From: Prochlorococcus sp. AG-347-L02
Lineage (GTDB): Bacteria > Cyanobacteriota > Cyanobacteriia > PCC-6307 > Cyanobiaceae
Direction: 5' to 3'
Length of the DNA: 64,000 nucleotides
NCBI GenBank assembly: GCA_003281255.1
Contig: QCCL01000004.1
Coordinates: forward strand, 35,649-99,648
The notes under the pieces are model-generated. The model was given only the letters and a program-made list of their open reading frames with translations, did not search any database and was not told the DNA's origin. The position numbers and the translations under genes were made by a program. Position 1 is the first letter of the stretch. Each line of letters starts with the position of its first letter. Below are positions 26,261-35,348 of the stretch, piece by piece.

Positions 26261-27562
26261 ATGATTAATTATAAAATCTCGAACTTTCAATACATTTTTA
26301 ATAAAGAAATCAATATATTCAGAGCAGGATTGTTCATTTTACCTTCTGCACCCGTAATAGCCTTTCTACTTATAATAATTTCACTCTTAATAAATAGCTT
26401 CAAGATTAAAGCTGCATACTTTAAGAAAAAGTCAAATTTTTTTATTCTAATAACAGCCATTTTAATGCTAACAAGCTCTATTTTTCAAACATTTTTTATA
26501 AACAATTCTTACAGTGACGAACTTAATGATATCTCATCTTGGATTGGACTATTTAACTGGATTCCTTTATTTTGGATTTTTTGTTCTTCACAAGAATTCC
26601 TTAAATCGAAAGAGGATAGAAAATGTACTTGTCTCATTTTATGCTTAAGCACAATCCCAGTAATATTTTCCGGAATTGGTCAAACCTTCTTTGATTGGCA
26701 TGGTCCCTTAGAGTTTTTGAATGGAACCATCATTTGGTATCAGAGACCCATCGATGCCATATCAGGGTTAACAGCACAGTTTAATCATGCAAACTATGCA
26801 GGTGCATGGTTTACGTTTATATTGCCTCTTTGTATTGCGCAATCTTTTAATAAGACCTCTAATAAGATTAAAAAGAATTTTTTAAGGATTATTCTTGCTG
26901 GAATTATATCTTGTGTTTTTCTTACAAATTCACGAAATGCGTGGGGTTCTTCAATATTGTCAATACCATTAATTTTCGGAACATCCTCATTTCAATGGTT
27001 TTTGCCTTGCTTACTATTTACAGTTACCTTAATTTTAGTTACAACCCAGAATTTTTTCGAAAGCGGAATTCAAAATATATTGAGAGAGATAATACCAAAT
27101 AAAGTTTGGCAAGAATTTTCTAATGAGGGATTTAAAAATTTAGATGTAACAAGAATAGAGATTTTACAAGAAGCCTTTAAAATAATTATAAACAATCCCA
27201 TATTTGGCACTGGTGCTGCATCATTTCCAATAATATATCAGCTTGAAAAAGGGTTTTGGAAAGGACATTCACATAATATTTTGACTGAATTATCAATTAG
27301 TTATGGAATACCATGTACAATAATACTTATTTATTTTGTTGGTAGAATTTTAGTAAAATCTTTTCATAATATATACTTTACAGATAAAAAAAATATATTT
27401 GATAGAAGTATTTGGACAGCTGTAATAATTTTTTTATTATCTCAGCAAATAGATATACAATATTTTGATGGGAGGATTAGTTTACTTTTCTGGATATTAC
27501 TTGCAGGACTAAAATGTATTAATGATGATAATCAGTCTTTGATAAAAAATGCAAATAAATAA
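26261..27562 (+). CDS. O-antigen ligase/polymerase family membrane protein (Wzy_C/WaaL)
   Basis: A polytopic protein of about 433 residues with some ten to twelve helices. The family mark is the large periplasmic loop with NSRNAWGSS and GTGAASFPIIYQLEKGFWKG, then HSHNILTELSISYGIP, the conserved H-x-H-N-x-x-L-x-x-x-x-x-x-G of O-antigen ligases. It would either polymerise repeat units or attach a glycan to lipid A core or a protein. The frame opens at TTG 26255 but ATG 26261 is the better start. It follows the ABC flippase by about 14 bases and overlaps the next gene by 14 bases. Confidence 0.88.
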   Translation: MINYKISNFQYIFNKEINIFRAGLFILPSAPVIAFLLIIISLLINSFKIKAAYFKKKSNFFILITAILMLTSSIFQTFFINNSYSDELNDISSWIGLFNWIPLFWIFCSSQEFLKSKEDRKCTCLILCLSTIPVIFSGIGQTFFDWHGPLEFLNGTIIWYQRPIDAISGLTAQFNHANYAGAWFTFILPLCIAQSFNKTSNKIKKNFLRIILAGIISCVFLTNSRNAWGSSILSIPLIFGTSSFQWFLPCLLFTVTLILVTTQNFFESGIQNILREIIPNKVWQEFSNEGFKNLDVTRIEILQEAFKIIINNPIFGTGAASFPIIYQLEKGFWKGHSHNILTELSISYGIPCTIILIYFVGRILVKSFHNIYFTDKKNIFDRSIWTAVIIFLLSQQIDIQYFDGRISLLFWILLAGLKCINDDNQSLIKNANK

Positions 27563-29933
27563 TTTCTCTTTAAAAAGTAATAAAACGAATTTATTACTTT
27601 TTTTGATAATTATTTCTAGTTTTCTGATTGATAAAATTTATCTTCTTAATATTTCATATTTGCCAGCGTGGGACCAAGGTTATCATCTTACTAATTTATT
27701 CAAAACATACAACTTATTAGAAAATTTCAGTTTTAATAACCAAGAGTGGTGGCAAAGTTTTTGGAGTATATCAGAAACCTATAGAGGGCCTTTAACCTAT
27801 ATATTTTCATCAATCTTTTTAAAATTTTTCGGCAAGACTTATGAAAGTAGTATTTTATCTAACAATATTTTTTCTATCATCACAATTTTATGTATTTTCA
27901 ATCTTTGTAAAGATTTAGGATATAAAAAAGCTGGTTTGTGGGGAGCATTTATTTATGCTTTTAATCCATATATTTTTGATCAAAGGGTTGATTATCTAAT
28001 TGATATTTCTCAGATTTGTTTTTTGAATCTAAATTTTTATATCCTGTTTAAATTCTTAAAATCAAATGGAAGTTATATATTATCTATAATATTAGGCATT
28101 TCATTAGGTTTTGTATTTCTTACTAAACCAACTGGTATTTTGTTTTTGGTTTTTCCCTATATCTATTCTTTTTATTTATTAATCAAAAATTATAATTTCA
28201 ATAAATTATATATAGTAGTCTTTCTTAGCACCTTTATAACAATAATATGGCCATGGCTTAGTACTAATTGGCTTACGATAATTACAAGCATAGCTAATTC
28301 TTGGCAATGGGGAATTAAATATCAAGATGGACTAGAAGCTAATACTTTAGAAGGAATTTTTTTTTATCCCAAGACTATTTTTAAATTAGTAGGTCCTCTC
28401 TTATTCGGTAGTTTTTTGGGAATATCTTGTTTGAGAATATTTCAAAAATTAAAAAAATCTAGCTTAACAAAAAACATACAGAACTCCTTAAGCAAAAACA
28501 ATATTTTTCTTTTAAGCTTTCCAATAAATGTTCTAATTATATGTACTTTAATGAGTACCAAAGATTTACGATTCATATTACCTATTTACCCATCATTATG
28601 TATATTTTCAGGTTTATTAATAACAAATTTAAAAAATTATAGTTGGGGAAAATTTTATAGGATAATTATTTTTTTAATAATTTTATTTAAACTACTTTTA
28701 AATTTATCTATGCAGAAAAATATAATTTTTAAATTTGATAAAACTTCAAAACCTAACTGGCCACATAAAGAAATTATCGAACAAGTTAGTAATTTTTCAC
28801 CTTATTCAAAATCAGTTATTGCAATCTTACCTGATACAAAGGAATTGAATACATTTAATCTTTCATCTGAAGCAAATATTCAAAATAGTAATATTTATGT
28901 AAGGCAAATTATCAGTAATGAAAGATCTTATAAAGATGATTTAGATAGATTTAATTGGTTTCTTTTGAAAGATGGAGAACAAGGAATTATGTCTAATGAT
29001 TCCAAATTGGCATTATCAAATCTTATAAAGGAATCAAATAAATTTAAAAATTTTAAGTCTTGGGAATTACCAGATGGATCAAAAGCAATACTGTACAAAA
29101 GAAAAGTAATGAATGACTCAATATCAATAATTAATAAGAACTTTATACCTTTAAATTTAGATTTAATTTTCAGTTCTAATGGCATTACTGCTAATTTAAA
29201 GGGGAGTAATGAGATCATAAACAATAGTAATTTAATTATTAATGCAAGAAATAATGAAAATAAGTATGAAATCAATATTTCTTTTCCAAAAATCATAAAT
29301 TTATTAAATAAAAATATTGAGATAATTAAAAACGTCAATTTTGAAGATGAATTTAATTTTGATAAACCATTAAAATTTGATTCAATTTTAATAAGTAATA
29401 AAAACAAAAAAATACCCGTTAAAATAAATAAAGTTATTTTCGACCAGAAAGCAAACAAGGATAATACAGGTCAATTTCAAATAAATAAAATTAGAGAGCT
29501 AGAAAAAATGGCGGAATATCTTAGGATTGGAGAGTTTGATAAATTATTTAATCTTGTAGGGGTAGTTAATCAATCAGATCCTGATCAAGAATATCTAAAA
29601 AATGCAGAAAAAATATTCAAATATAGATATCAATTAAATAACAATAATTATGATCATTTATACAAAATTGCTATTTCACAAATTCTTCAAAGAAAATCTA
29701 TTGAAGCAGCAAATTCTCTTAAAGAAATTATCAAATATGAAAAAAATAATTCAAATTTATATTTAGCAAAATCTATTGTTGATATTTATAATCTTAATCC
29801 CAGAGAAGCAGATAAAAATATTCAAATGGCAAGTAAATTAAATAATGACGAAAACTTAATTTCCACAATAAATTCGATACAGTTAATTTCAAATTTTTTG
29901 AATTTTAAAATTAGAAATTTAATAAATATATAA
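27549..29933 (+). CDS. GT-C (GT39-like) glycosyltransferase with long C-terminal domain
   Basis: A 794-residue membrane protein. Residues 1-390 carry about ten helices and the first loop SYLPAWDQGYHLTNLF, where Asp-Gln replaces the usual Asp-Glu of GT39 enzymes. TKPTGILFLVFPYIYSF and STKDLRFILPIYPSL are also typical of the family. Residues 400-800 are soluble: a region of strands (about 440-620), then a helical tail (about 650-790) with regular 35-residue spacing that resembles tetratricopeptide-like repeats (LKNAEKIFKYRYQLNN, SLKEIIKYEKNNSNLYLAKS). Likely a polyprenyl-phosphate-sugar-dependent transferase whose periplasmic tail binds the acceptor. It is very AT-rich. Confidence 0.75.
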   Translation: MQINNFSLKSNKTNLLLFLIIISSFLIDKIYLLNISYLPAWDQGYHLTNLFKTYNLLENFSFNNQEWWQSFWSISETYRGPLTYIFSSIFLKFFGKTYESSILSNNIFSIITILCIFNLCKDLGYKKAGLWGAFIYAFNPYIFDQRVDYLIDISQICFLNLNFYILFKFLKSNGSYILSIILGISLGFVFLTKPTGILFLVFPYIYSFYLLIKNYNFNKLYIVVFLSTFITIIWPWLSTNWLTIITSIANSWQWGIKYQDGLEANTLEGIFFYPKTIFKLVGPLLFGSFLGISCLRIFQKLKKSSLTKNIQNSLSKNNIFLLSFPINVLIICTLMSTKDLRFILPIYPSLCIFSGLLITNLKNYSWGKFYRIIIFLIILFKLLLNLSMQKNIIFKFDKTSKPNWPHKEIIEQVSNFSPYSKSVIAILPDTKELNTFNLSSEANIQNSNIYVRQIISNERSYKDDLDRFNWFLLKDGEQGIMSNDSKLALSNLIKESNKFKNFKSWELPDGSKAILYKRKVMNDSISIINKNFIPLNLDLIFSSNGITANLKGSNEIINNSNLIINARNNENKYEINISFPKIINLLNKNIEIIKNVNFEDEFNFDKPLKFDSILISNKNKKIPVKINKVIFDQKANKDNTGQFQINKIRELEKMAEYLRIGEFDKLFNLVGVVNQSDPDQEYLKNAEKIFKYRYQLNNNNYDHLYKIAISQILQRKSIEAANSLKEIIKYEKNNSNLYLAKSIVDIYNLNPREADKNIQMASKLNNDENLISTINSIQLISNFLNFKIRNLINI

Positions 29934-29992
29934 AATATGCAAATTTTTATTTAAAATATTATTAATAGAAAATTTTTTAACTTTTCATATAA

Positions 29993-31156
29993 ATGTTATC
30001 TAACTATAAAGGGAATGTAGCAATAATCCATGACTGGTTTTCTGGAGAATTTAAAGGGGGGGCGGAAAAAGTTCTTAAAGAAATAGAACAAATCTTTGTT
30101 GAAAATAAATCATATTACGAGATTTACTGTTTGGTAAATCACTTAAATAAAAAGCATAAATTTAATCAAGGAAAAATTATTAATACTTCTTTCATACAAA
30201 ACTTACCATTTAGCAAAAAACATTTTCACAAGTATTTACCACTATTCCCTTTAGCAATTGAACAACTTGATCTTAGAGAATTTGATTTAATAATAAGTTC
30301 TAGTCACGCAGTTGCGAAAGGTGTTATTACATCTCCTGATCAACTGCATATAAGTTATATTCACTCACCAATGCGATATGCTTGGGACCAAATGCATGTA
30401 TACCTAGAGAGTTCTTCATACATGAAAGCAAAAATAAATATTTTACTAAGAATGATCCTTCAAGATTTGAGGAAATGGGATTATTTGAGTAGTGTAAGAA
30501 TTGACAAATTAGTTTCAAACTCAAATTTCACTGCAAAAAGAATTAAAAAATATTGGGGAAGAAATTCATCAGTTATTCATCCTCCAGTGGACACAAAAAA
30601 ATTCTCTCCAAGAAAATCAAGAGGTGATTTTTATTTAAGCGTATCGAGATTAGTCCCAAATAAAAGAATTGATTTATTAGTAAAAGCATTTAACCAACTT
30701 GATTTTCCATTAATTATTGTTGGAAGTGGTCCAGAGAAAAAAAAACTTATGAAAATTTCCAAAAATAATATAAGTTTTCTAAATTATCAAAATGATCTTT
30801 CAATTAAAAACTTAATGGAGACTTGTAGAGCTTTTGTTTATACTGGAATAGAAGATTTTGGAATTGCCCCTGTTGAAGCTATGGCTGCTGGAGCACCCAT
30901 AATAGCTTTCAAAAAAGGTGGAATATTAGATACTGTTAAATGCATAAATTCCGAGACTAAAATAGCAACAGGAATTTTATTTGACGAGCAAAATGACAAG
31001 GTAATTAGAGACTGTATAAACTACTTTGAAGATAAGAAACTTTGGTTAGAATTTTCTAATGAAGATATTAATCTATGGGCTCAAAATTTTAGTATTGATA
31101 TTTTTAAAAAGAAATTTGCTAATTTTATTTTTAAATCTATAGAAGACTTCAAATAA
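29993..31156 (+). CDS. GT4 glycosyltransferase, WbaZ-like (mannosyltransferase type)
   Basis: A 387-residue GT-B enzyme. The N terminus VAIIHDWFSGEFKGGAEKVL with IIHDW and GGAE, the middle HISYIHSPMRYAWDQM and SNFTAKRIKKYWGR, then VIHPPVDTKKF and the donor-site GIEDFGIAPVEAMAAGAPII are those of the WbaZ-type mannosyltransferases that use GDP-mannose. The substrate is inferred; GDP-mannose is made in this window by ManC. It stands between the GT39-like gene and the initiating sugar transferase. Confidence 0.85.
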   Translation: MLSNYKGNVAIIHDWFSGEFKGGAEKVLKEIEQIFVENKSYYEIYCLVNHLNKKHKFNQGKIINTSFIQNLPFSKKHFHKYLPLFPLAIEQLDLREFDLIISSSHAVAKGVITSPDQLHISYIHSPMRYAWDQMHVYLESSSYMKAKINILLRMILQDLRKWDYLSSVRIDKLVSNSNFTAKRIKKYWGRNSSVIHPPVDTKKFSPRKSRGDFYLSVSRLVPNKRIDLLVKAFNQLDFPLIIVGSGPEKKKLMKISKNNISFLNYQNDLSIKNLMETCRAFVYTGIEDFGIAPVEAMAAGAPIIAFKKGGILDTVKCINSETKIATGILFDEQNDKVIRDCINYFEDKKLWLEFSNEDINLWAQNFSIDIFKKKFANFIFKSIEDFK

Positions 31157-31237
31157 ATAATTTATATAAGAACTCTTTTATAAAAATTGATATTTAAAAA
31201 TAAAACGATTATTATTGAATAATATTTTTTTACTATT

Positions 31238-31858
31238 TTGAATTATAAAATTATAAAAAGATTTTTAGATTTTATATTTGCTTTTTTACTGATAATTTTA
31301 TTAATTCCATTATTTTTAATAATTGGAATTCTAATTAAAATTAGCTCAAAGGGCTCAATTATATACATTCAAAAAAGGATTGGAAAGAATAATACTAGTT
31401 TTTCTTGTTATAAATTTCGTACAATGCATCCCCAATCAAAATATCTCTTAAAAAAAATATTAATTAAAAATAAAGATTTCAAAAATCAATTTTCCAAGAC
31501 CAGAAAAATAATAAATGATCCCAGAATCACAAGAATTGGGAAATTCCTAAGATTTTCAAGTTTAGATGAATTACCACAAATATTTAATGTTTTAATAGGA
31601 GATATGAGTTTCATTGGACCAAGACCAATTGTTAAAAGCGAAATAAAAAAATACGGAAAAGAATTTGGAAAAGTTTTTTCTATAAAGCCAGGTATATCGG
31701 GTTTATGGCAAGTAAGTGGTAGAAATAATCTTTCTTATGATAAAAGAGTAGAATTAGACATTAATTATTCTGAAAATATTAATTTTCTTCTTGATATAAA
31801 AATATTCATTAGGACTATAGTGGTTATTTTATTTCCTTTTGGAAAAGGCGCATCATAA
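31238..31858 (+). CDS. Initiating sugar transferase, short PglC/WcaJ C-terminal type
   Basis: A 206-residue polyisoprenyl-phosphate hexose-1-phosphate transferase. TTG start (31238), supported by the family N terminus KRFLDFIFAFLLIILLIPL, a re-entrant membrane helix. Catalytic signatures are CYKFRTMHPQSK, RITRIGKFLRFSSLDELPQI, GDMSFIGPRPI and KPGISGLWQVSGRNNLSYDK. It adds the first sugar-phosphate to undecaprenyl phosphate on the inner face of the membrane. This is the minimal monotopic form; the other initiating enzyme (46698-48056) is the long form. Confidence 0.92.
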   Translation: MNYKIIKRFLDFIFAFLLIILLIPLFLIIGILIKISSKGSIIYIQKRIGKNNTSFSCYKFRTMHPQSKYLLKKILIKNKDFKNQFSKTRKIINDPRITRIGKFLRFSSLDELPQIFNVLIGDMSFIGPRPIVKSEIKKYGKEFGKVFSIKPGISGLWQVSGRNNLSYDKRVELDINYSENINFLLDIKIFIRTIVVILFPFGKGAS

Positions 31859-32477
31859 TATAATAAAAATTAGTAGATTTTCTTGCATATTTGATCTCCC
31901 ATTTCATATTAAATTTAAGAAGATATAGATTTATATCTATCAGATTATCTACCATATTTTTTTACAAATCTTTTTATATCATCTTCGCAAAGATAAATCC
32001 CTCTTTGAATCTGAATTAAAGTAAAAAAGATTCCTGGTTGGGGTAGATAATCTATGCTTTACCCCTAATGGAATATATGCACTCTCATTTGGACCAATTA
32101 TTTTCACATTATTGCCTATCTCTATCTTTGCAATGCCGTTCACAACAATCCATGTTCAGATCTATGAAAGTGCATTTGAAGTAAAATAATTGCCCCACAA
32201 TAAACCTATATTTTTAGTTGCAGATAATTATTGGAATGTAAATATTTTCAAGATTCTCTATTCATATATATTTTTTTTATTCCAAAAACTAAATTTGAGT
32301 TTAAATTATCTTGAATCAAAAATATTCAATATCCAAGTAAATATTTCCTATCAACTTACAAAGTTTCCATCATTATCACAATAAATATTAATCTCAATCT
32401 AAAAAAAAATTAATATTGAAAAGTTTTAACTAATTTACAAAAGTTTTAAAAATTTAAATATTTTTCAATTTGATCAA
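31859..32477. other. 619-base spacer with a decayed manC fragment
   Basis: No intact gene. Between 31945 and 32262 on the minus strand lies the degraded C-terminal cupin half of a ManC protein (separate entry). The rest (about 32265-32477) is very AT-rich and shows no recognisable product. A 64-codon frame on the plus strand (32190-32384) overlaps the relic antisense and has no protein-like character. Confidence 0.7.
31945..32262 (-). pseudogene. Relic of a second manC (C-terminal mannose-6-phosphate isomerase/cupin domain)
   Basis: Reading the minus strand in three frames gives pieces that line up with the cupin end of the intact ManC at 36455-37879. At 32153-32262, LLQMHFHRSEH corresponds to LSLQLHKHRTEH, with two in-frame stops before it. 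At 32045-32152, in a shifted frame, WIVVNGIAKIEI and NESAYIPLGVKHRLS correspond to WIVVSGTAQVEI and NESTYIPLESKHRLS. At 31945-32019, again shifted, LIQIQRGIYLCEDDIKRF and KKYGR then a stop correspond to LIEVQSGSYLGEDDIIRF and DNYGRI. Order and spacing are kept. At least two frameshifts and several stops mean it is dead. The N-terminal pyrophosphorylase half is gone or unrecognisable. Confidence 0.85.
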
Positions 32478-33542
32478 TTAATCCTGACTTTTATAGCCAA
32501 TTGGATTTTTCTTTTTCCATTTCCAACCATCTCTACACATATCTTCAATACTAAATTTAGGCACTATGTTAAATTTATTGATTAATGTAGAATTATCAGC
32601 GACTACAGAACAAGCATCACCAAGCCTTCTTTTAGAAAAAACATATGGGACTTTTGTATTATTTACTTTTTCAAAAATTTTAATTAACTCTAGAACTGAA
32701 GTGCCGATTCCTGTCCCAACATTTAAATTGATAAAAGTCCGATTATTTTGAAATAGATTCTCTAAAATGTTAATATGCGCTTCTGCTAAATCCATCACAT
32801 GAATGTAATCTCTTATTGCGGTTCCATCCTTAGTCGGCCAATCATTACCATATATCTCTAATTGCTTCTGAATTCCTAATGCAGTATTTAGGATTAATGG
32901 AAAAATATTATTTGGTTTTCCAACTGGATTTTCTCCAATTAATCCAGAAAAGTGTGCACCAATAGGATTAAAGTATCTTAATGAAGCAATTTTCAAATTA
33001 TTTATTGAAGCTTCAAAAATATCTTTTAATATTATTTCGATTGTCAACTTGGTTTTTCCATAAGTATTAATTGGATCAAGTTCAGAGCTTTCTGTTAAAA
33101 GAGAATTTTCTTTTTGAACATATAATGTTGCACTACTGCTAAAAACGAAAGTATTACAATTATATTTTTTCATTATTTCTAATAAGTTAATACTACCGAT
33201 AACATTAACTTCCCAATATAAAAGGGGATATTTAACTGATTCAGAAACAGATTTTAATCCAGCAAAATGTATAATACCATCTATTTTTTTGTTATTTTTG
33301 TGTAAATCAAAGAAAAGATTTTCTAAAAACTTTTTATCACGCAAATCGCCATTATAAATATTTAACTTTGGATCTATTGAAGAATTTTTTAATTTTATAA
33401 TTTCCAAAATTTTATTAAGTGACTTTGGCGAGCTGTTTACAAAAGAATCCACAACATGTACTTCATATCCTTTCTCCAATAGCAAAAGGCACGTATGGCT
33501 ACCTATAAAACCAGCTCCTCCAGTAACTAAAATATTTTTCAT
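32478..33542 (-). CDS. galE: UDP-glucose 4-epimerase
   Basis: A 354-residue SDR epimerase interconverting UDP-glucose and UDP-galactose (or the GlcNAc pair). The NAD loop TGGAGFIGSHTCLL is at residues 7-20. FSSSATLY holds the catalytic Ser/Thr and YGKTKLTIE the Tyr-x-x-x-Lys pair. RYFNPIGAHFSGLIGENP, the RDYIHVMDLAEAH block and the C-terminal RRLGDACSVVADNS are characteristic of GalE. It is on the minus strand, facing away from ugd, with no partner downstream except the manC relic. Confidence 0.93.
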   Translation of the reverse strand: MKNILVTGGAGFIGSHTCLLLLEKGYEVHVVDSFVNSSPKSLNKILEIIKLKNSSIDPKLNIYNGDLRDKKFLENLFFDLHKNNKKIDGIIHFAGLKSVSESVKYPLLYWEVNVIGSINLLEIMKKYNCNTFVFSSSATLYVQKENSLLTESSELDPINTYGKTKLTIEIILKDIFEASINNLKIASLRYFNPIGAHFSGLIGENPVGKPNNIFPLILNTALGIQKQLEIYGNDWPTKDGTAIRDYIHVMDLAEAHINILENLFQNNRTFINLNVGTGIGTSVLELIKIFEKVNNTKVPYVFSKRRLGDACSVVADNSTLINKFNIVPKFSIEDMCRDGWKWKKKNPIGYKSQD

Positions 33543-33655
33543 AAAACTCTAATTAAATATATGAGCTATTGAAAAAATGAGCATGTTTCATACTAAACAA
33601 GAAAGGCTCATAATAAGTTAATATTTTAATCTAGAGTCTAGAAATTAACAAAATC

Positions 33656-35101
33656 ATGAAATATAAAATTAATAATATTTGCTGTATTGGAGCTGGTTAC
33701 GTTGGAGGTCCAACTATGGCAGTAATTGCCGATAAGTGTCCAAATATTCAAATAGAAGTTGTAGATATAAATAAAATTAGGATTAGACAATGGAATGAAG
33801 ATAATTTCGAAAAATTGCCAATTTTTGAACCTGGCTTAGCTGAAATTATTAAAAGATGTCGAGGCAAGAATTTACATTTCTCAAATTTTGTGGAAGAAAA
33901 AATAAAAAAAGCAGATATGATTTTTATATCTGTGAATACACCTACAAAAAAAAAAGGTATTGGCGCAGGCAAAGCAAGCGATTTGAAATGGGTTGAGGCA
34001 TGTGCAAGAGAAGTTGCTCGTAATGCAATTGGGCATACCATTGTGGTCGAGAAAAGCACCTTACCTGTAAGAACTGCAGAAGTAATAAAGGAAATATTAA
34101 ATGCGTCACAAAATTCATCTTCAAATGAATCACATCTTTGTTCTTTTGACGTTTTATCTAACCCTGAATTTTTATCAGAAGGTACTGCTATAAATGATCT
34201 TATGTACCCGGACAGAGTTCTAATAGGGGGTGAAAATCAAGAAGCCATAGATTCCTTGTCAGAAATATATTCTAGATGGGTACCAAGAAATAAAATTCTT
34301 GAAACAAATATTTGGAGCAGTGAACTTGCTAAATTAACTGCAAATGCTTTTTTAGCTCAAAGAATAAGTTCCATAAATTCAATAAGTGCTTTATGTGAAG
34401 CTACTGGGGCAGATGTAAGGGAGGTAGCACGGGCAATAGGTTCGGATAACAGAATTGGTTCTAAATTTCTTGACTCCGGTCCAGGGTTTGGAGGTAGTTG
34501 TTTTAAAAAAGATATCCTAAACCTTGTTTACTTGGCAGAATATTTTGGATTAAATGAAGTAGCTAATTTTTGGGAAAGTGTAGTTAAGATTAATTCATGG
34601 CATCAAAAAAGAATTTCAGAAATTATTGTTAAAAAACTTTTTGGGACTGTTGCAAACAAAAAATTAGTAATTTTAGGATTTGCTTTTAAAGCCAATACCA
34701 ATGACACAAGGGAATCTGCAGCAATTACTATTTGCAAAAACTTACTTAATGAAGGAGCAAATCTTGTAATTCATGATCCTAAAGTTACTGCCACTCAAAT
34801 AGAAAATGATTTAAACATAAATCCTGTAAATTCCTTAGGGAATGAGAATTCTTTTTTTAATGCAAAAGCAGGAAACTGGGAACATAGTAAATGTATTAAT
34901 AATCTTGAAATCTTTAATAATGCATATGCCATAGTAATTCTTACTGAGTGGGATGAGTTTAGAGCACTTAAGTGGACGGAGATAGTAGAGAAAATGGTCC
35001 CACCTGCTTGGGTTTTTGATTCAAGATCAATCGTAAATACTAAAGAAGTCAGAGACGCAGGTCTTAGCTTGTGGAGACTTGGTGATGGTCTTGGAGATTA
35101 G
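33656..35101 (+). CDS. ugd: UDP-glucose 6-dehydrogenase (eukaryote-like UGDH)
   Basis: A 481-residue NAD-dependent enzyme that oxidises UDP-glucose to UDP-glucuronate in two steps. N-terminal CCIGAGYVGGPTMAVIADKC, the DMIFISVNTPTKKKG loop, GHTIVVEKSTLPVRTAE, LSNPEFLSEGTAINDL, and GPGFGGSCFKKDILNL with the catalytic Cys at about residue 282 are all present. C-terminal domain KKLVILGFAFKANTNDTRES is typical. The length and the N-terminal spelling (ADKCPNIQIEVVDIN) are nearer to the animal/plant UGDH type than to the shorter enterobacterial Ugd. It feeds the UDP-glucuronate epimerase 250 bases downstream. Confidence 0.95.
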   Translation: MKYKINNICCIGAGYVGGPTMAVIADKCPNIQIEVVDINKIRIRQWNEDNFEKLPIFEPGLAEIIKRCRGKNLHFSNFVEEKIKKADMIFISVNTPTKKKGIGAGKASDLKWVEACAREVARNAIGHTIVVEKSTLPVRTAEVIKEILNASQNSSSNESHLCSFDVLSNPEFLSEGTAINDLMYPDRVLIGGENQEAIDSLSEIYSRWVPRNKILETNIWSSELAKLTANAFLAQRISSINSISALCEATGADVREVARAIGSDNRIGSKFLDSGPGFGGSCFKKDILNLVYLAEYFGLNEVANFWESVVKINSWHQKRISEIIVKKLFGTVANKKLVILGFAFKANTNDTRESAAITICKNLLNEGANLVIHDPKVTATQIENDLNINPVNSLGNENSFFNAKAGNWEHSKCINNLEIFNNAYAIVILTEWDEFRALKWTEIVEKMVPPAWVFDSRSIVNTKEVRDAGLSLWRLGDGLGD

Positions 35102-35348
35102 TAATAATCTAAGTATTTTCCTTGGACTAAAATACAAAATAATAATTGCAGTTATTTAAGGTAAAATTAAAAAAAATTTTATACTCTTATCTAAATTTAT
35201 TGCAACTTGGTTATTTAGATTTAATCATATTATTTGAGAAATAAACAAATATTTATGAATATAAATTTTGGAGATTAATTCTTGTTAGTCTTTTATAATA
35301 ATGTTTTTAATAAAAATCTATTCTTAAGATTTATATGTTTAAAAATTA

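Noticed and set aside
28928..29458. 176-codon minus-strand frame inside the GT39-like gene
   Set aside because: Its Leu/Phe/Ile-rich product is what the complement of Lys/Asn/Glu-rich coding sequence gives; the plus-strand gene explains the region.
32190..32384. 64-codon plus-strand frame
   Set aside because: It overlaps the manC relic antisense, is extremely AT-rich and has no protein-like pattern or plausible start.
35102..35348. Terminator after ugd (GTATTTT/AAAATAC hairpin)
   Set aside because: The seven-pair stem contains one GC pair only and no T run follows, so it is not distinguishable from AT-rich background.
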